Positions 8,236 through 17,221 of a DNA stretch of 64,000 bases are shown piece by piece. The stretch's first letter is position 1, and every line of letters begins with the position of its first letter. Source of the DNA: an uncultured Alteromonadaceae bacterium (GTDB lineage Bacteria; Pseudomonadota; Gammaproteobacteria; Enterobacterales; Alteromonadaceae); NCBI GenBank assembly GCA_947494925.1, contig CANLWS010000013.1, positions 1-64,000 of the forward strand. Direction: 5' to 3'. Position numbers and translations under genes: made by a program. The notes under the pieces were generated by a model that worked only from the letters and a program-made list of their open reading frames with translations, was not told the origin of the DNA and did no database searches.

Positions 8236-9039
8236 ATGAAACGCGCTTTTAACAAAATTTTCAGGTTACATCTCTTTATCATATTTCTTTTCACTGGCCA
8301 TCTTGCAAATGCAACAGTCGTCGAGTTTCAGACAGTTGCAGGAAATGTTCAGGTGAATTTGTTTGACGAAACAACGCCGGAAACCGTTGCCAACTTTTTA
8401 CAATATGTGAATTCCGGAGCCTATGCGAACAATGTGGTGCATCGTTCTGAACCTGGTTTTGTGATCCAGGCTGGCGGATTTCAATACAATGGCTTGTTAC
8501 CTCTGGACAACGTGCCAACTGGTGCTAGCGTGGTCAATGAACCTGTCTTGTCAAACGTGCGCGGAACAATAGCCATGGCTAAACTTGCCAACGACCCCAA
8601 CAGTGCCACGTCGCAGTGGTTTTTTAATATGGCTGACAATAGTGCGAACCTGGATATCTCCAATGGTGGTTTTACCGTGTTTGGTCAGGTGTTAGGAGAT
8701 GGTATGGCGGTATTGGATGACATTGCCGGACTAACACGATTTAACATGGGGGGAGCGGCGACATCTATTCCATTGAGAAACTATACGACAGCGGATGCCA
8801 CTAATGGCGTTGAGATTACCGATGAGCATCTGGTAATAATTTCGGATGTCGTGGTCATAGATTCCGCTGCTAGCACAAATCCTGATATCGTGCCGGTGCG
8901 CAATACATTGATTAATAACAATGGTGGTAGCGGCGGTAATGCAGGGAATGGCGGCAACTCCGGCTCTTCAGGTGGTGGCGCAACACTTATACTGTTACTT
9001 GCCTTTCCATTGGCTTTTTTACGTCGAAGACTTTTATAG
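8236..9039 (+). CDS. Secreted cyclophilin-type peptidyl-prolyl isomerase with GlyGly-CTERM tail
   Basis: A 267-residue cyclophilin-like prolyl isomerase. A signal peptide (about 1-26, ending LANA) is followed by a cyclophilin domain (about 28-205) with the VHRSEPGFVIQAGG and SQWFFNMADN motifs and a FGQVLGDGMAVLDDI ending. The C-terminus is tripartite: a Gly/Ser/Asn-rich linker (about 228-248), a hydrophobic helix (about 249-262), and a basic RRR end. This is the GlyGly-CTERM sorting signal cut by rhombosortase in type II secretion-competent gammaproteobacteria. The protein is therefore probably surface-attached or secreted, not a standard periplasmic PpiA. It is monocistronic, with a hairpin terminator downstream. 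Confidence 0.88.
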   Translation: MKRAFNKIFRLHLFIIFLFTGHLANATVVEFQTVAGNVQVNLFDETTPETVANFLQYVNSGAYANNVVHRSEPGFVIQAGGFQYNGLLPLDNVPTGASVVNEPVLSNVRGTIAMAKLANDPNSATSQWFFNMADNSANLDISNGGFTVFGQVLGDGMAVLDDIAGLTRFNMGGAATSIPLRNYTTADATNGVEITDEHLVIISDVVVIDSAASTNPDIVPVRNTLINNNGGSGGNAGNGGNSGSSGGGATLILLLAFPLAFLRRRLL

Positions 9040-9059
9040 CAATACAATTTGATAGTAAG

Positions 9060-9082
9060 AAAACCGGCAGGAAGCCGGTTTT
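9060..9082. terminator. Bidirectional intrinsic terminator
   Basis: A perfect stem AAAACCGGC/GCCGGTTTT with a 5-nt loop (AGGAA) lies 20 bp after the cyclophilin stop. A T-run follows on the plus strand and a matching A-run precedes it, so it can end plus transcripts and also the minus-strand RND operon that finishes at 9222. Confidence 0.85.
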
Positions 9083-9221
9083 CTCGCTGTCCGTGTTCTG
9101 AACACAGTGTTTTGACTATATGACCTCAATCATCCCCAAATTTACTCTTCAAACTTACTCTTTAAATTTCTTTGTCAATGTCCATCGACACATAGCATTA
9201 TCTGAACAGTTTAGTTCTGAT

Positions 9222-12200
9222 TTAAGCTGACTGCAGCTGCATAGAGTCCTGTCCTAACCTGCTATCAGGAAAATTGCCTTTTAGTCGTTCTACCAACATA
9301 TAGTTGATTGGTACCAAAATAAGGGTGATGAGCGTGGCAAACAAAATTCCAAATCCAAGTGACACCGCCATCGGAATTAAGAATTGAGCTTGAGTCGATT
9401 TTTCAAAAAGTAGCGGCATTAGTCCGATAAAAGTCGTTAAACTAGTCAACATAATTGGCCTGAACCTTGATGCTCCGGCCGTCACCACAGCCTCCATTAA
9501 AGTGCCTCCGTCCAGACGTTTTTTGTTAATAAAATCAACCAAAACCAGCGAGTCATTAACCACAACGCCAACAAGCGCCAGCATACCCAGTACACTCATA
9601 ATAGTGAGCTCCATACCCATCAACCAGTGCCCAATCACTGCGCCTATCATGCTAAAAGGAATAACGCTCATAACGATAATAGGTTGTACATAGGATTTGA
9701 AAGGTATCGCGAGTAAACCGTAAATTGCAAAGAACACCATCATCAATCCGACACTTAGGGAAGAAAATGATTCTCTTTGTTCCCGTGCTTCACCTTCCAT
9801 TTTTGAGGTCACCCCGGGGTATTGATTAACCAGTTCGTTAACATAGTCACTGAGATCTGCCTGAAGAACCGTCATATTCGTGTTGCCTTTTTCTACGTCC
9901 GCGGTCACGTTCACTGTGCGATATCTGTCTATTCTCCGGATTTGTGATGGACTTTTTCCCGGTGTCAGGGTGGCGACATGGGATAAGGGAACGGCGCCAC
10001 CGGATGGCGTTTTGACTAAAATATTCTGTAAATCAGATAGTGAACGTCTTTCGTCAATAGGCAATCGCACCATGACTCTGATATCGTCGCGGCCACGTTG
10101 AATACGTTGTACCTGACTACCAAAAAAGGCGTTACGTACTTGGTTAGAAACATTCACACGGGTGAGGCCAAGGGCCTTACCTTGCTGCGTCAATTCTATT
10201 TGCAGCTCTTCTTTTCCATCTGACATGCTGTCTGCGATATCAAATACGGTAGGGTAGGTTAGGAGACGAGATTTTATCTTGTCCGCTATTTCCAGCAAGG
10301 TTTCTTGTGAATTCCCACTAAGTTGCACATCTATCGGGTCGGAGGAACGTCCTATTTCCGCTCGGTAGGTAATGCTTTCTGCTCCGGGGATAGCGCCGAT
10401 GATGCTCCGCCATTCTCTGACCAGTTCAGCAGACGTCACTGTGGATTCACGTTGTTCAGGTGGAATGATTTCAAAACGCACAGAACCGACATTTGAGGTT
10501 CCTCCGCGTCCCCCCGTTGACGCTAACACATTGATAATGACACTTTCACCGGTGTTTTCGTCCCTGTACTTTTCTCTGAGTTGTTCGGCTTTATCGGCCA
10601 TTTTAATAATGTACTGGTTGGTAACCTCAAAAGTGGTACCCGTCGTCATAGTTAAACTGGCTCGAACAGTTTCGCTTGGCACTCTGGGGAAAAAGATAAA
10701 CTTCGTCCAGCCGCTCATGAGAAGCGCGGCAATGATGGCGAAGGTACCGATAAATAATGACAGTGTGGCCAGTTTATGCCGCAAGCTAAAAGCCAACAAA
10801 GGTTGATAGTACTTTAGAATCGCACTTTCAAAACCATCAGCGAAACGTCGTTGCCATTGTTCAAGTTTATTTCCTTGCGGAGATTTCTGATTTCTCAGTT
10901 TGATATGTTTTAGGTGGGACGGCAGTACGAATTTTGATTCGATGAGTGAGAACAGTAAGACAGGAATAACGACCACAGGGATTTGCGAAAACAATGCACC
11001 TCTCGCACCTTCTATAAACGCAAAAGGCATAAATGCGGCTACTGTAGTGAGAATGCCGAATGTGACCGGTGTTGCGACTTCTTGTGTACCTTTGATTGCA
11101 GCTTCTTCACCTGATTCTGCGGTCCGCAGATGTGTGTAAATATTTTCACCAGTGACTATTGCATCATCAACGACTATCCCCAAAACTAATATAAAGCCAA
11201 ACAAACTCATCACATTTAACGTTACGCCAAAAAACGGCATTGCTAAAAATGCGCCCATGAATGAAACAGGAATGCCAATGAATACCCAAAATGCAATGGC
11301 TGGACGGAGGAAGAGTGTTAGTAGTAGCAACACCAGGATACCACCCTGGATCGCGCTTCCAGTCAGTGTAGAAATGCGGTTTTTGACAATTTGTGAGTCG
11401 TCATCCCAGTAACTAAGCTCATAACCTTCAGGTAACAAAGGCTGCTTGTCTTCGATATATTGTTTAACTTTGTCAGCAACCTCAACCGCACTTTGCTGAC
11501 CGATGCGGTACACGTCAATAAAAGCTGCTTGTTTGCCATTAAAACGCGTGCGCACTGGTGTTTCTTCAAAGCCATCGAGAATATTTGCTATGTCTTTCAG
11601 ACGAAGTATTGAACCATCACTATTAGTTTTAATGGGTATGTCGACGAACTCATGTTTGCGATATGCTTGGCCTTTCGAGCGAATTAAAATGTCACCGCCA
11701 TCCGTTTTTATGTTTCCTGCAGAAATATCGCTGCTGGAATTCGCCACCGCCGTAGACACTTCAGATAATGTTAAACCGTATTGTCTTAAACGATCCTGGG
11801 GGATCTCCAGTGCAATTTCGTAGTCGCGTACGCCCGCCAACTCAAGCTGTGTAACCCCTGGGATGCGTAATAGATCGTCTCGTACCTGCTCAGCAAACTC
11901 GTTGATTTCTTTTTCGCCGTAAATACCGGCTATTGAAACAGCAATAACCTCGCGTTTGCGTTGTGCAAGTGAAACAACAGGGTTTTCTGCGTCGGCAGGA
12001 AAAGTATTAATCGCATCAACCCTGGATTTTATATCCGCCAGCATTTCCCGCGCGTCATAATCAGAATCCACTTCAATAGAAACGCTCGCCGACCCTTCTG
12101 AAGACACACTGGTTATTTTTTCTATTCCTTCCAGATCTTGTACTGCCTCTTCAATCAGTATGGCAACACCAAGTTCAGTATCTTCTGGTGTTGCTCCGCG

Positions 12201-12350
12201 CAAAGTCACTGATACGTTAATACGGTCAGTTTCAAAAGATGGAAATACTTCGAGAGGAATACGGCTTGCCAGACTATAAAAACCGGCAAATAAAATGGTC
12301 ACCATCAGTAAATTCGCCGCAACATGATTTCGTGCAAACCAAGCGATCAT
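9222..12350 (-). CDS. RND-family efflux permease (AcrB/HAE1-like)
   Basis: A roughly 1042-residue inner-membrane resistance-nodulation-division pump that exports substrates using protons. It has the typical duplicated layout: a first helix after MIAWFARNHVAANLLM, a periplasmic porter domain, a central helix block containing LGIVVDDAIVTGENIYTHL (proton-relay Asp pair), a second porter domain, and a final block with MLALVGVVVNDSLVLVDFI. The start is set at 12350 because GGAGA lies 6 nt upstream; the longer frame to 12419 would add 23 non-family residues that overlap the adaptor gene. It is last of three genes, following the membrane-fusion gene. Substrate class is not predictable. Confidence 0.93.
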   Translation of the reverse strand: MIAWFARNHVAANLLMVTILFAGFYSLASRIPLEVFPSFETDRINVSVTLRGATPEDTELGVAILIEEAVQDLEGIEKITSVSSEGSASVSIEVDSDYDAREMLADIKSRVDAINTFPADAENPVVSLAQRKREVIAVSIAGIYGEKEINEFAEQVRDDLLRIPGVTQLELAGVRDYEIALEIPQDRLRQYGLTLSEVSTAVANSSSDISAGNIKTDGGDILIRSKGQAYRKHEFVDIPIKTNSDGSILRLKDIANILDGFEETPVRTRFNGKQAAFIDVYRIGQQSAVEVADKVKQYIEDKQPLLPEGYELSYWDDDSQIVKNRISTLTGSAIQGGILVLLLLTLFLRPAIAFWVFIGIPVSFMGAFLAMPFFGVTLNVMSLFGFILVLGIVVDDAIVTGENIYTHLRTAESGEEAAIKGTQEVATPVTFGILTTVAAFMPFAFIEGARGALFSQIPVVVIPVLLFSLIESKFVLPSHLKHIKLRNQKSPQGNKLEQWQRRFADGFESAILKYYQPLLAFSLRHKLATLSLFIGTFAIIAALLMSGWTKFIFFPRVPSETVRASLTMTTGTTFEVTNQYIIKMADKAEQLREKYRDENTGESVIINVLASTGGRGGTSNVGSVRFEIIPPEQRESTVTSAELVREWRSIIGAIPGAESITYRAEIGRSSDPIDVQLSGNSQETLLEIADKIKSRLLTYPTVFDIADSMSDGKEELQIELTQQGKALGLTRVNVSNQVRNAFFGSQVQRIQRGRDDIRVMVRLPIDERRSLSDLQNILVKTPSGGAVPLSHVATLTPGKSPSQIRRIDRYRTVNVTADVEKGNTNMTVLQADLSDYVNELVNQYPGVTSKMEGEAREQRESFSSLSVGLMMVFFAIYGLLAIPFKSYVQPIIVMSVIPFSMIGAVIGHWLMGMELTIMSVLGMLALVGVVVNDSLVLVDFINKKRLDGGTLMEAVVTAGASRFRPIMLTSLTTFIGLMPLLFEKSTQAQFLIPMAVSLGFGILFATLITLILVPINYMLVERLKGNFPDSRLGQDSMQLQSA

Positions 12351-12399
12351 ATCTGTTCTCCATCTCGTATTGAGGCTAAATAGAAGCTGTATCTGGCCA

Positions 12400-13707
12400 T
12401 TATTTGCTCCCTTTGGCACCGGTGGCAGGAGATCCTGCTCGTTCGGCTCTGCGCTGTTCCCTTAGCTCATCCACGGTTAACCCTTTTTGCTTTGCTATTT
12501 GTTCAAGTCTTGCTTTTCGATCCATTGGGTCAGGTCGTTGCTGTGGCTGCTCACCAGCGATGCTTACTCGCGTACCAGAACTGACTTGGCCTAAAGGAGT
12601 GGTAACCAGAAAGTCACCCGGAGATAACCCATACTCGATAATACTTTGTTGGCCATTTTGCCAACGTATGCCGATATCCTGACGCTTGAGTAGTCCATCT
12701 ACCACTACATACACATAGCTACCTTGATAAATACTGCTGTTTTCAATGACGATAGTGTCATCCAGGGTTTTGCCCTTAACTTCTGCATTAACGTACTGAC
12801 CAATTTTAATCGAGGCGCCTGGGTGTAATGCAGGGTTATAGGGATCTTCAATTTGTGCAACGATAAACAGCTGTTGGGAATTGCTATCAATCGCGCCTTC
12901 AGTGCGAATTATGTTTCCAAGCCAGGTTTGATTGCTGCTTAAGCTAGACGTGAAGCGAGCATCTAAAATCTGTTGTCCGGCATCGGAGGTTCGATACTCT
13001 TCTGGGAAATTAACCAACTCAATATCGCTATTGTTGATGGGAAGTCGTATTTCCACCACATCGGTGGAGTAGATCTCGGCGACTTGACTATTAGCCGGTA
13101 AGACTTGACCAAAATCCACCAATTGTTCCCGTATTCTACCATCATATGGGGCCCTGACCTCGGTTCGTTCCAGTGCTAGCTGTGCTCGAGTCAGCCCTGC
13201 CTCAGCTGACAATAACCGTGCTTTTGCTGAAGCGAGTTGAGGTTTACGCAAAACCAAATCACTGGCCGCTTGGCCATTTCCTAATCTGCTCCAATCTATT
13301 TCTGCCTGTTTTGCGTTTGCTTTTTCTTCAAGTAAGGATTGTTCTGCTGACAGCAAATCTGCTTCAGCAATTTTTACATCTGCAAGGTAATCACGCTGAT
13401 CAACTCTTAAAAGGACATCGCCTTCGGAGAAAAATCCACCATTTCTAAACTGCGGACTCACGTAAATAATTTGACCTGGAACCTGCGCAACTAGCGCATT
13501 CTGTGTTTTTGGCTGAACGGTGCCGTAAGTCTCGACTACGACAGTAAATTGTTGGGGGGCGAGCTCAGAGACTTCAACCGTAAGTTGCGATTCACCTGGC
13601 GGCCCTCCTCGTCGACTTTCTGGAGGATTATTGAAAATAACGTTTGCGGTAACTAGCGCAACCACCAGTATTGCAAGCGGAAGTAACCATTTTTTAGCTT
13701 TATTCAT
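12400..13707 (-). CDS. RND efflux periplasmic adaptor (membrane fusion protein)
   Basis: A 435-residue HlyD/AcrA-type adaptor bridging the inner-membrane pump and the outer-membrane channel. It has an N-terminal membrane anchor (about 8-26), then a barrel-sandwich/lipoyl half with AQVPGQIIYVSP near 75-90. A helical hairpin lies at about 110-175, and the second lipoyl half contains the APYDGRI motif near 185. A C-terminal beta-barrel follows, ending in a Lys/Arg-rich tail (about 390-435). It overlaps the upstream outer-membrane gene by 8 nt and precedes the permease by 49 nt, forming one operon. Confidence 0.92.
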   Translation of the reverse strand: MNKAKKWLLPLAILVVALVTANVIFNNPPESRRGGPPGESQLTVEVSELAPQQFTVVVETYGTVQPKTQNALVAQVPGQIIYVSPQFRNGGFFSEGDVLLRVDQRDYLADVKIAEADLLSAEQSLLEEKANAKQAEIDWSRLGNGQAASDLVLRKPQLASAKARLLSAEAGLTRAQLALERTEVRAPYDGRIREQLVDFGQVLPANSQVAEIYSTDVVEIRLPINNSDIELVNFPEEYRTSDAGQQILDARFTSSLSSNQTWLGNIIRTEGAIDSNSQQLFIVAQIEDPYNPALHPGASIKIGQYVNAEVKGKTLDDTIVIENSSIYQGSYVYVVVDGLLKRQDIGIRWQNGQQSIIEYGLSPGDFLVTTPLGQVSSGTRVSIAGEQPQQRPDPMDRKARLEQIAKQKGLTVDELREQRRAERAGSPATGAKGSK

Positions 13708-15097
13708 TGATTAACCTTTCCCTTGATCCGTAATTGCCGTTGTCAAAATTTGCGCCCAATGCGGTATGTATATCCACTCTATTAGCGAGGAGTTGATTTT
13801 TGATCTGAATCAAAGCACTTTGGGCATCGAACGAACGCCCCTGTGCTTCAAGTACAGTGGTGTAGGTAACCAATCCTCTTTGATATTGCTCAAATGCTAG
13901 GGTTTCAGCAGCCTTTGCGTTTTCCTGAGCCGCGAGGGTGGATTGATATTGCGTTGTCAGGCTGTCGCTATTGGTCAGCGCATTTTCGACCTCAGAAAAA
14001 GCGGAATACAGAGTATCTAGATAGGATTGCTCCTGCTGTTTTAGTTGCAAGCCTGCAATTTCTTCGTTTGCTTTTAATTCACCCGCTCTGAATAGTGGGG
14101 CGGTAATACTGCCCAAAAGTGACCATCCTAGCGAAGAACCAGATAGCAAATCTGACAATTCGTTTTGACTGTCAGAAATAGACGCCCTCATAGTAATGCT
14201 GGGAAAACGCTGTTTATGGGTAAACGCCAAAGCTGCATCTAGCGCCAGCACCTGATACCAACTGGCCAGCAATTCGGGTTTCCTGGTGATAATCTCGGAG
14301 GGAATACCCGTTGGTATTTGGGTATCCAAAATTGGTAATTCTGACTGATCCGGGGTGAATTCGGCGCCAGGGTATCGTCCAAGCAAGCGCTCGAGAATTC
14401 TGCTCGCTTCTATTACATTGGCTTGCTGCGCCGCCAAATTAGAAACTTCACTGTTTAGTTCGTTACGAGAAAGATATACATCCAAGGCCGTTTTGGTGCC
14501 TTGTTGATAGCTGGATTCGATAATTGCCAAGTTTTCCGATGCATTATTGACTCTGCTTTTGAACAACGCACTCAGTTGATTGGCGGCAACAAGATTGAAC
14601 CAGCCTTTGACCACCTCAGCGACCAGCTCCAGCCTGAGTTGTTGGTATTGTGCTTTGCTTGTTAAAAAGTTCAGATTTGCTTGTTTTTGGGCATCAGATA
14701 ATTTTCCCCATATATCTATTTCATAGTTTGCGTCCAACGAAATGGCACTACTATTGGAAATGGTGCCAGGCTCGGTGCGTTTATTTCGTTCCGTAGATAA
14801 ATCTAAATCTAGAGTTGGTAACAGATCAGCGTCACTCTGGAGCAATTGTTGTTGCGATATTTCTACGTTGTAGGCAGATTGACGCAAGTTTTGGTTATTA
14901 CCCAGTGCTTCTTCCACCAGACGGGATAGCTGTGGCTGCCCATATTGGGACAACCAGTTATCGTCAACATTCAGACCTGTTTCATTCACTTGCCAGTGTT
15001 CGGGCACGGATGGGAATCGTAAATCTTCATTTACTTGTCTGTGCGCTGCGCAGCTACTAAGCAGCAGGGTGGCGATCACCAATAAAAAATATTTCAC
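13700..15097 (-). CDS. TolC/NodT-type outer-membrane efflux lipoprotein
   Basis: A 465-residue outer-membrane efflux channel. It starts with a lipoprotein signal (lipobox LLSSC, Cys about residue 16). Two homologous halves each contain a pair of long helices, with the SISDSQNELSDLL and LGWSLLGSITAPLFRAGEL features typical of NodT-family proteins near 310-345. It is the first gene of the minus-strand RND operon, upstream of the adaptor (8-nt overlap) and the permease. The trio forms a complete tripartite exporter. No regulator gene is adjacent. Confidence 0.92.
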   Translation of the reverse strand: MKYFLLVIATLLLSSCAAHRQVNEDLRFPSVPEHWQVNETGLNVDDNWLSQYGQPQLSRLVEEALGNNQNLRQSAYNVEISQQQLLQSDADLLPTLDLDLSTERNKRTEPGTISNSSAISLDANYEIDIWGKLSDAQKQANLNFLTSKAQYQQLRLELVAEVVKGWFNLVAANQLSALFKSRVNNASENLAIIESSYQQGTKTALDVYLSRNELNSEVSNLAAQQANVIEASRILERLLGRYPGAEFTPDQSELPILDTQIPTGIPSEIITRKPELLASWYQVLALDAALAFTHKQRFPSITMRASISDSQNELSDLLSGSSLGWSLLGSITAPLFRAGELKANEEIAGLQLKQQEQSYLDTLYSAFSEVENALTNSDSLTTQYQSTLAAQENAKAAETLAFEQYQRGLVTYTTVLEAQGRSFDAQSALIQIKNQLLANRVDIHTALGANFDNGNYGSRERLINE

Positions 15098-15751
15098 GAA
15101 CTGTAAACCAAACTAATATCCTTAAATTTAAACGTCAGAATAAAGATTTGTATCTTGCTGAAAAAGCGCTTTACCAAATCTTTACATTGAGGGCTGTTTA
15201 ACGGCGTAAATAGTCATTTCATCGACAATATTTAGCTCAGCACACTCATAGCGGAATATTATTTAAGTTTGCTGTGGATGAGCTGGTGGATAGAATTAGC
15301 CTTGAATAGCAAATAATCTCGCTACTGGAATGACAATCACCAGACTTTTGGAATGATAAAAGTGATTAGGGGGTCTTATTCCCTGCAGGGGGCAAATTTA
15401 ATATCTGGTCATAATGGCCTCCGGCCGAGTACAACACTGTCTATTTCACCTCAGACCAGAGACTGGATTTAAGACCTGATTGCATCGCGGTTTAACATCG
15501 AGAGTTTGGTAAGATAAATGTTAAAAAATTGTTGCGATTTAACTTGTGCTGACTGTGAGTGTTATGTAACAGTCTCGCTCGGAACCGAAAAATCTATGAT
15601 GACGCTCTTTAACTTATTTTTTAGGTTGTTTATCGACAAATTGGATTTCTTGTAAAAATATGTGAAATAAATTCAAAGTCGGTAAGGTCTATTGGCCTGA
15701 ACGTATTAAATAAGTGTTGTAGACTCCAAATAATATTGAAGGAAATGAATC
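15098..15751. other. 654-bp divergent intergenic region between RND operon and hvf operon
   Basis: The region holds the promoters of the leftward RND operon and the rightward hvf operon and no supported gene. A weak inverted repeat TCTGGTC (15404-15410)/GACCAGA (15454-15460) surrounds a GGCC..GGCC hairpin. Near the hvf side, GGAACC (15581-15586) with CGCTC 16 nt later (15603-15607) resembles an extracytoplasmic-function sigma promoter, which would leave a 5' leader of about 140 nt. That is suggestive only. The hvfA ribosome site is GAAGGA just before the ATG. Confidence 0.4.
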
Positions 15752-16258
15752 ATGAAACAGGTTAAACAAACAACTATCGCGACTGCAATCGGCGCTGTGG
15801 TAATCGGCTCTCTATCTTCAGTGAGTCTTACAGCCAATGCATCACCATTCGGAATTGATGCACTAGAGTCTGGTTACATGCAACTTGCTGCTGAAGGCAA
15901 GTGTGGCGAAGGCAAATGTGGTGGCGACAAAGCCAAGAAAGCTGCGAAAGAAGGTAAGTGCGGCGAAGGCAAATGTGGCGGCGACAAAGCCAAAAAAGCT
16001 GCAAAAGAAGGTAAATGTGGCGAAGGTAAATGTGGCGGTGATAAAGCCAAGAAAGCTGCTAAAGATATGAAAGAAGGCAAGTGCGGCGAAGGCAAATGCG
16101 GCGGCGACAAAGCTAAGAAAGAAGGCAAATGTGGCGAAGGCAAATGCGGCGGCGACAAAGCTAAGAAAGAAGGTAAGTGCGGCGAAGGCAAATGTGGCGG
16201 CGACAAAGCTAAGAAAGAAGGCAAGTGTGGCGAAGGCAAATGTGGTGGCCAAGCTTAA
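15752..16258 (+). CDS. hvfA: HvfA/bufferin-type copper-binding RiPP precursor with 14 EGKCG motifs
   Basis: A 168-residue precursor peptide. A signal peptide (1-30, cleavage after TANA) and a short spacer are followed by seven tandem blocks of EGKCGEGKCGG separated by DKAKK or DKAKKAAK, giving 14 EGKCG motifs and 14 cysteines. EGKCG-repeat proteins next to DUF692 and DUF2063 genes are substrates of multinuclear iron oxidases that turn Cys into thiooxazole or oxazolone-thioamide groups chelating copper (HvfA of Haemophilus, bufferins of Caulobacter). DNA repeats track the protein repeats (57-bp then 48-bp units), so copy number may vary. A strong terminator sits between this gene and hvfB, favouring excess precursor. 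Modification itself is inferred. Confidence 0.88.
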   Translation: MKQVKQTTIATAIGAVVIGSLSSVSLTANASPFGIDALESGYMQLAAEGKCGEGKCGGDKAKKAAKEGKCGEGKCGGDKAKKAAKEGKCGEGKCGGDKAKKAAKDMKEGKCGEGKCGGDKAKKEGKCGEGKCGGDKAKKEGKCGEGKCGGDKAKKEGKCGEGKCGGQA

Positions 16259-16284
16259 TTCTTAGAGCTGGATTATAATTTGTT

Positions 16285-16310
16285 AAAGGCCGGCTTAGCC
16301 GGCCTTTTTT
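16285..16310 (+). terminator. Intra-operon intrinsic terminator between hvfA and hvfB
   Basis: A perfect 7-bp GC-only stem GGCCGGC/GCCGGCC with loop TTA is flanked by AAA and TTTTTT (16305-16310). It lies 27 bp after hvfA and 60 bp before hvfB. Partial termination here would yield far more precursor than modifying enzyme, or hvfB may have its own promoter. Confidence 0.88.
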
Positions 16311-16369
16311 GTTTGAAGTAATCTATAGTTTCAACGAACATCAATAGTTTAAGTTCTGGAGCAGATAAC

Positions 16370-17221
16370 ATGTCACAAAAAGTTCTCCAAGGTGTGGGGC
16401 TAGGCCTGCGGCGGGAAATGACAGAAGAGTTGCTTGAAAATATTCCGTCCCAGGTGGATTTTTGGGAAGTGGCGCCGGAAAACTGGATCCCACTTGGAGG
16501 GAAGTATCAAAAGCAACTAAAGCAATTTACCAATGCCAGTAACTTTGTTACCCATGGCTTGTCGTTGTCGATTGGGAGTCCAGAACCCCTGGATGTGAAT
16601 TTCGTAAAAGATGTGAAAGCCTTTCTGGATCTGCACAATATTCTGTATTACAGCGAACACTTAAGTTACTGCTCTGGCAAAGGCCATTTATACGACTTGA
16701 TGCCTATTCCATTTACAGAAGAAGCGGTAAAGCATGTGGCTGAAAGAGTTAAAATGGTTCAAGACATTATCGAACGTCCTTTAGTGCTTGAAAACGTATC
16801 CTATTATGCTGCGCCGGGTCAGGAAATGACTGAAAAAGAATTCACGCTCTCGGTTCTTGAAGAATCAGGCTGTCTGATGCTATTGGATGTGAATAACATT
16901 TATGTTAACTCCATTAACCACCGTTATGATGCAGAAGATTTTCTCCGCGCTATGCCGAGTGGCAAAATCGTATATGGACATATTGCTGGTCACTATGATG
17001 AAGCTGATGATCTTAAGGTAGACACTCACGGTGCAGATGTGATCCCACCTGTCTGGAACTTGTTGGAAAAGGCTTATGAAATCCACGGTGTTTTTCCGAC
17101 ATTGTTGGAGAGAGATTTCAACATTCCACCTATAGCTGAACTGCTGAAAGAAGTAGAGCAGATCAGACTAATTCAGAATAAATATCTACCCGAACACGAT
17201 AGCAAAGTTCAGAGGGCATAA
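16370..17221 (+). CDS. hvfB: DUF692 multinuclear non-heme iron oxidase (HvfB/BufB-type)
   Basis: A 283-residue MNIO-family (DUF692) TIM-barrel enzyme predicted to oxidise cysteines of the EGKCG precursor. Visible family metal-site motifs are THG (His62), YSEHLSYC (Glu96-His97), LENVSYY (Glu141-Asn142), LDVNNIYVN (Asp173, Asn175-176), GHIAGH (His204, His208), DTHG (Asp218, His220) and LERDFNIP (Glu247, Asp249). Length is normal for the family. Its stop overlaps the hvfC start (TAATG), consistent with HvfB acting as a complex with HvfC. Acts in the cytoplasm before export of the peptide (family knowledge). Confidence 0.92.
   Translation: MSQKVLQGVGLGLRREMTEELLENIPSQVDFWEVAPENWIPLGGKYQKQLKQFTNASNFVTHGLSLSIGSPEPLDVNFVKDVKAFLDLHNILYYSEHLSYCSGKGHLYDLMPIPFTEEAVKHVAERVKMVQDIIERPLVLENVSYYAAPGQEMTEKEFTLSVLEESGCLMLLDVNNIYVNSINHRYDAEDFLRAMPSGKIVYGHIAGHYDEADDLKVDTHGADVIPPVWNLLEKAYEIHGVFPTLLERDFNIPPIAELLKEVEQIRLIQNKYLPEHDSKVQRA

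Noticed and set aside
9502-11823. Several plus-strand frames opposite the RND permease gene
   Set aside because: Antisense shadows of a well-conserved gene, with no ribosome sites or family features.
15581-15607. ECF-sigma promoter before hvfA
   Set aside because: GGAACC with CGCTC 16 nt later is suggestive, but the -10 is weak and no sigma factor gene is adjacent, so it is only mentioned in the intergenic entry.
15890-16250. Tandem repeats inside hvfA taken as a CRISPR-like array
   Set aside because: The repeats are coding, in frame and without unique spacers; they encode the EGKCG blocks.
15863-16252. Two long minus-strand reading frames opposite hvfA
   Set aside because: They are shadows of the EGKCG repeat DNA: strongly repetitive Phe/Ala- or Pro/His/Leu-rich translations, no ribosome sites and no family resemblance.
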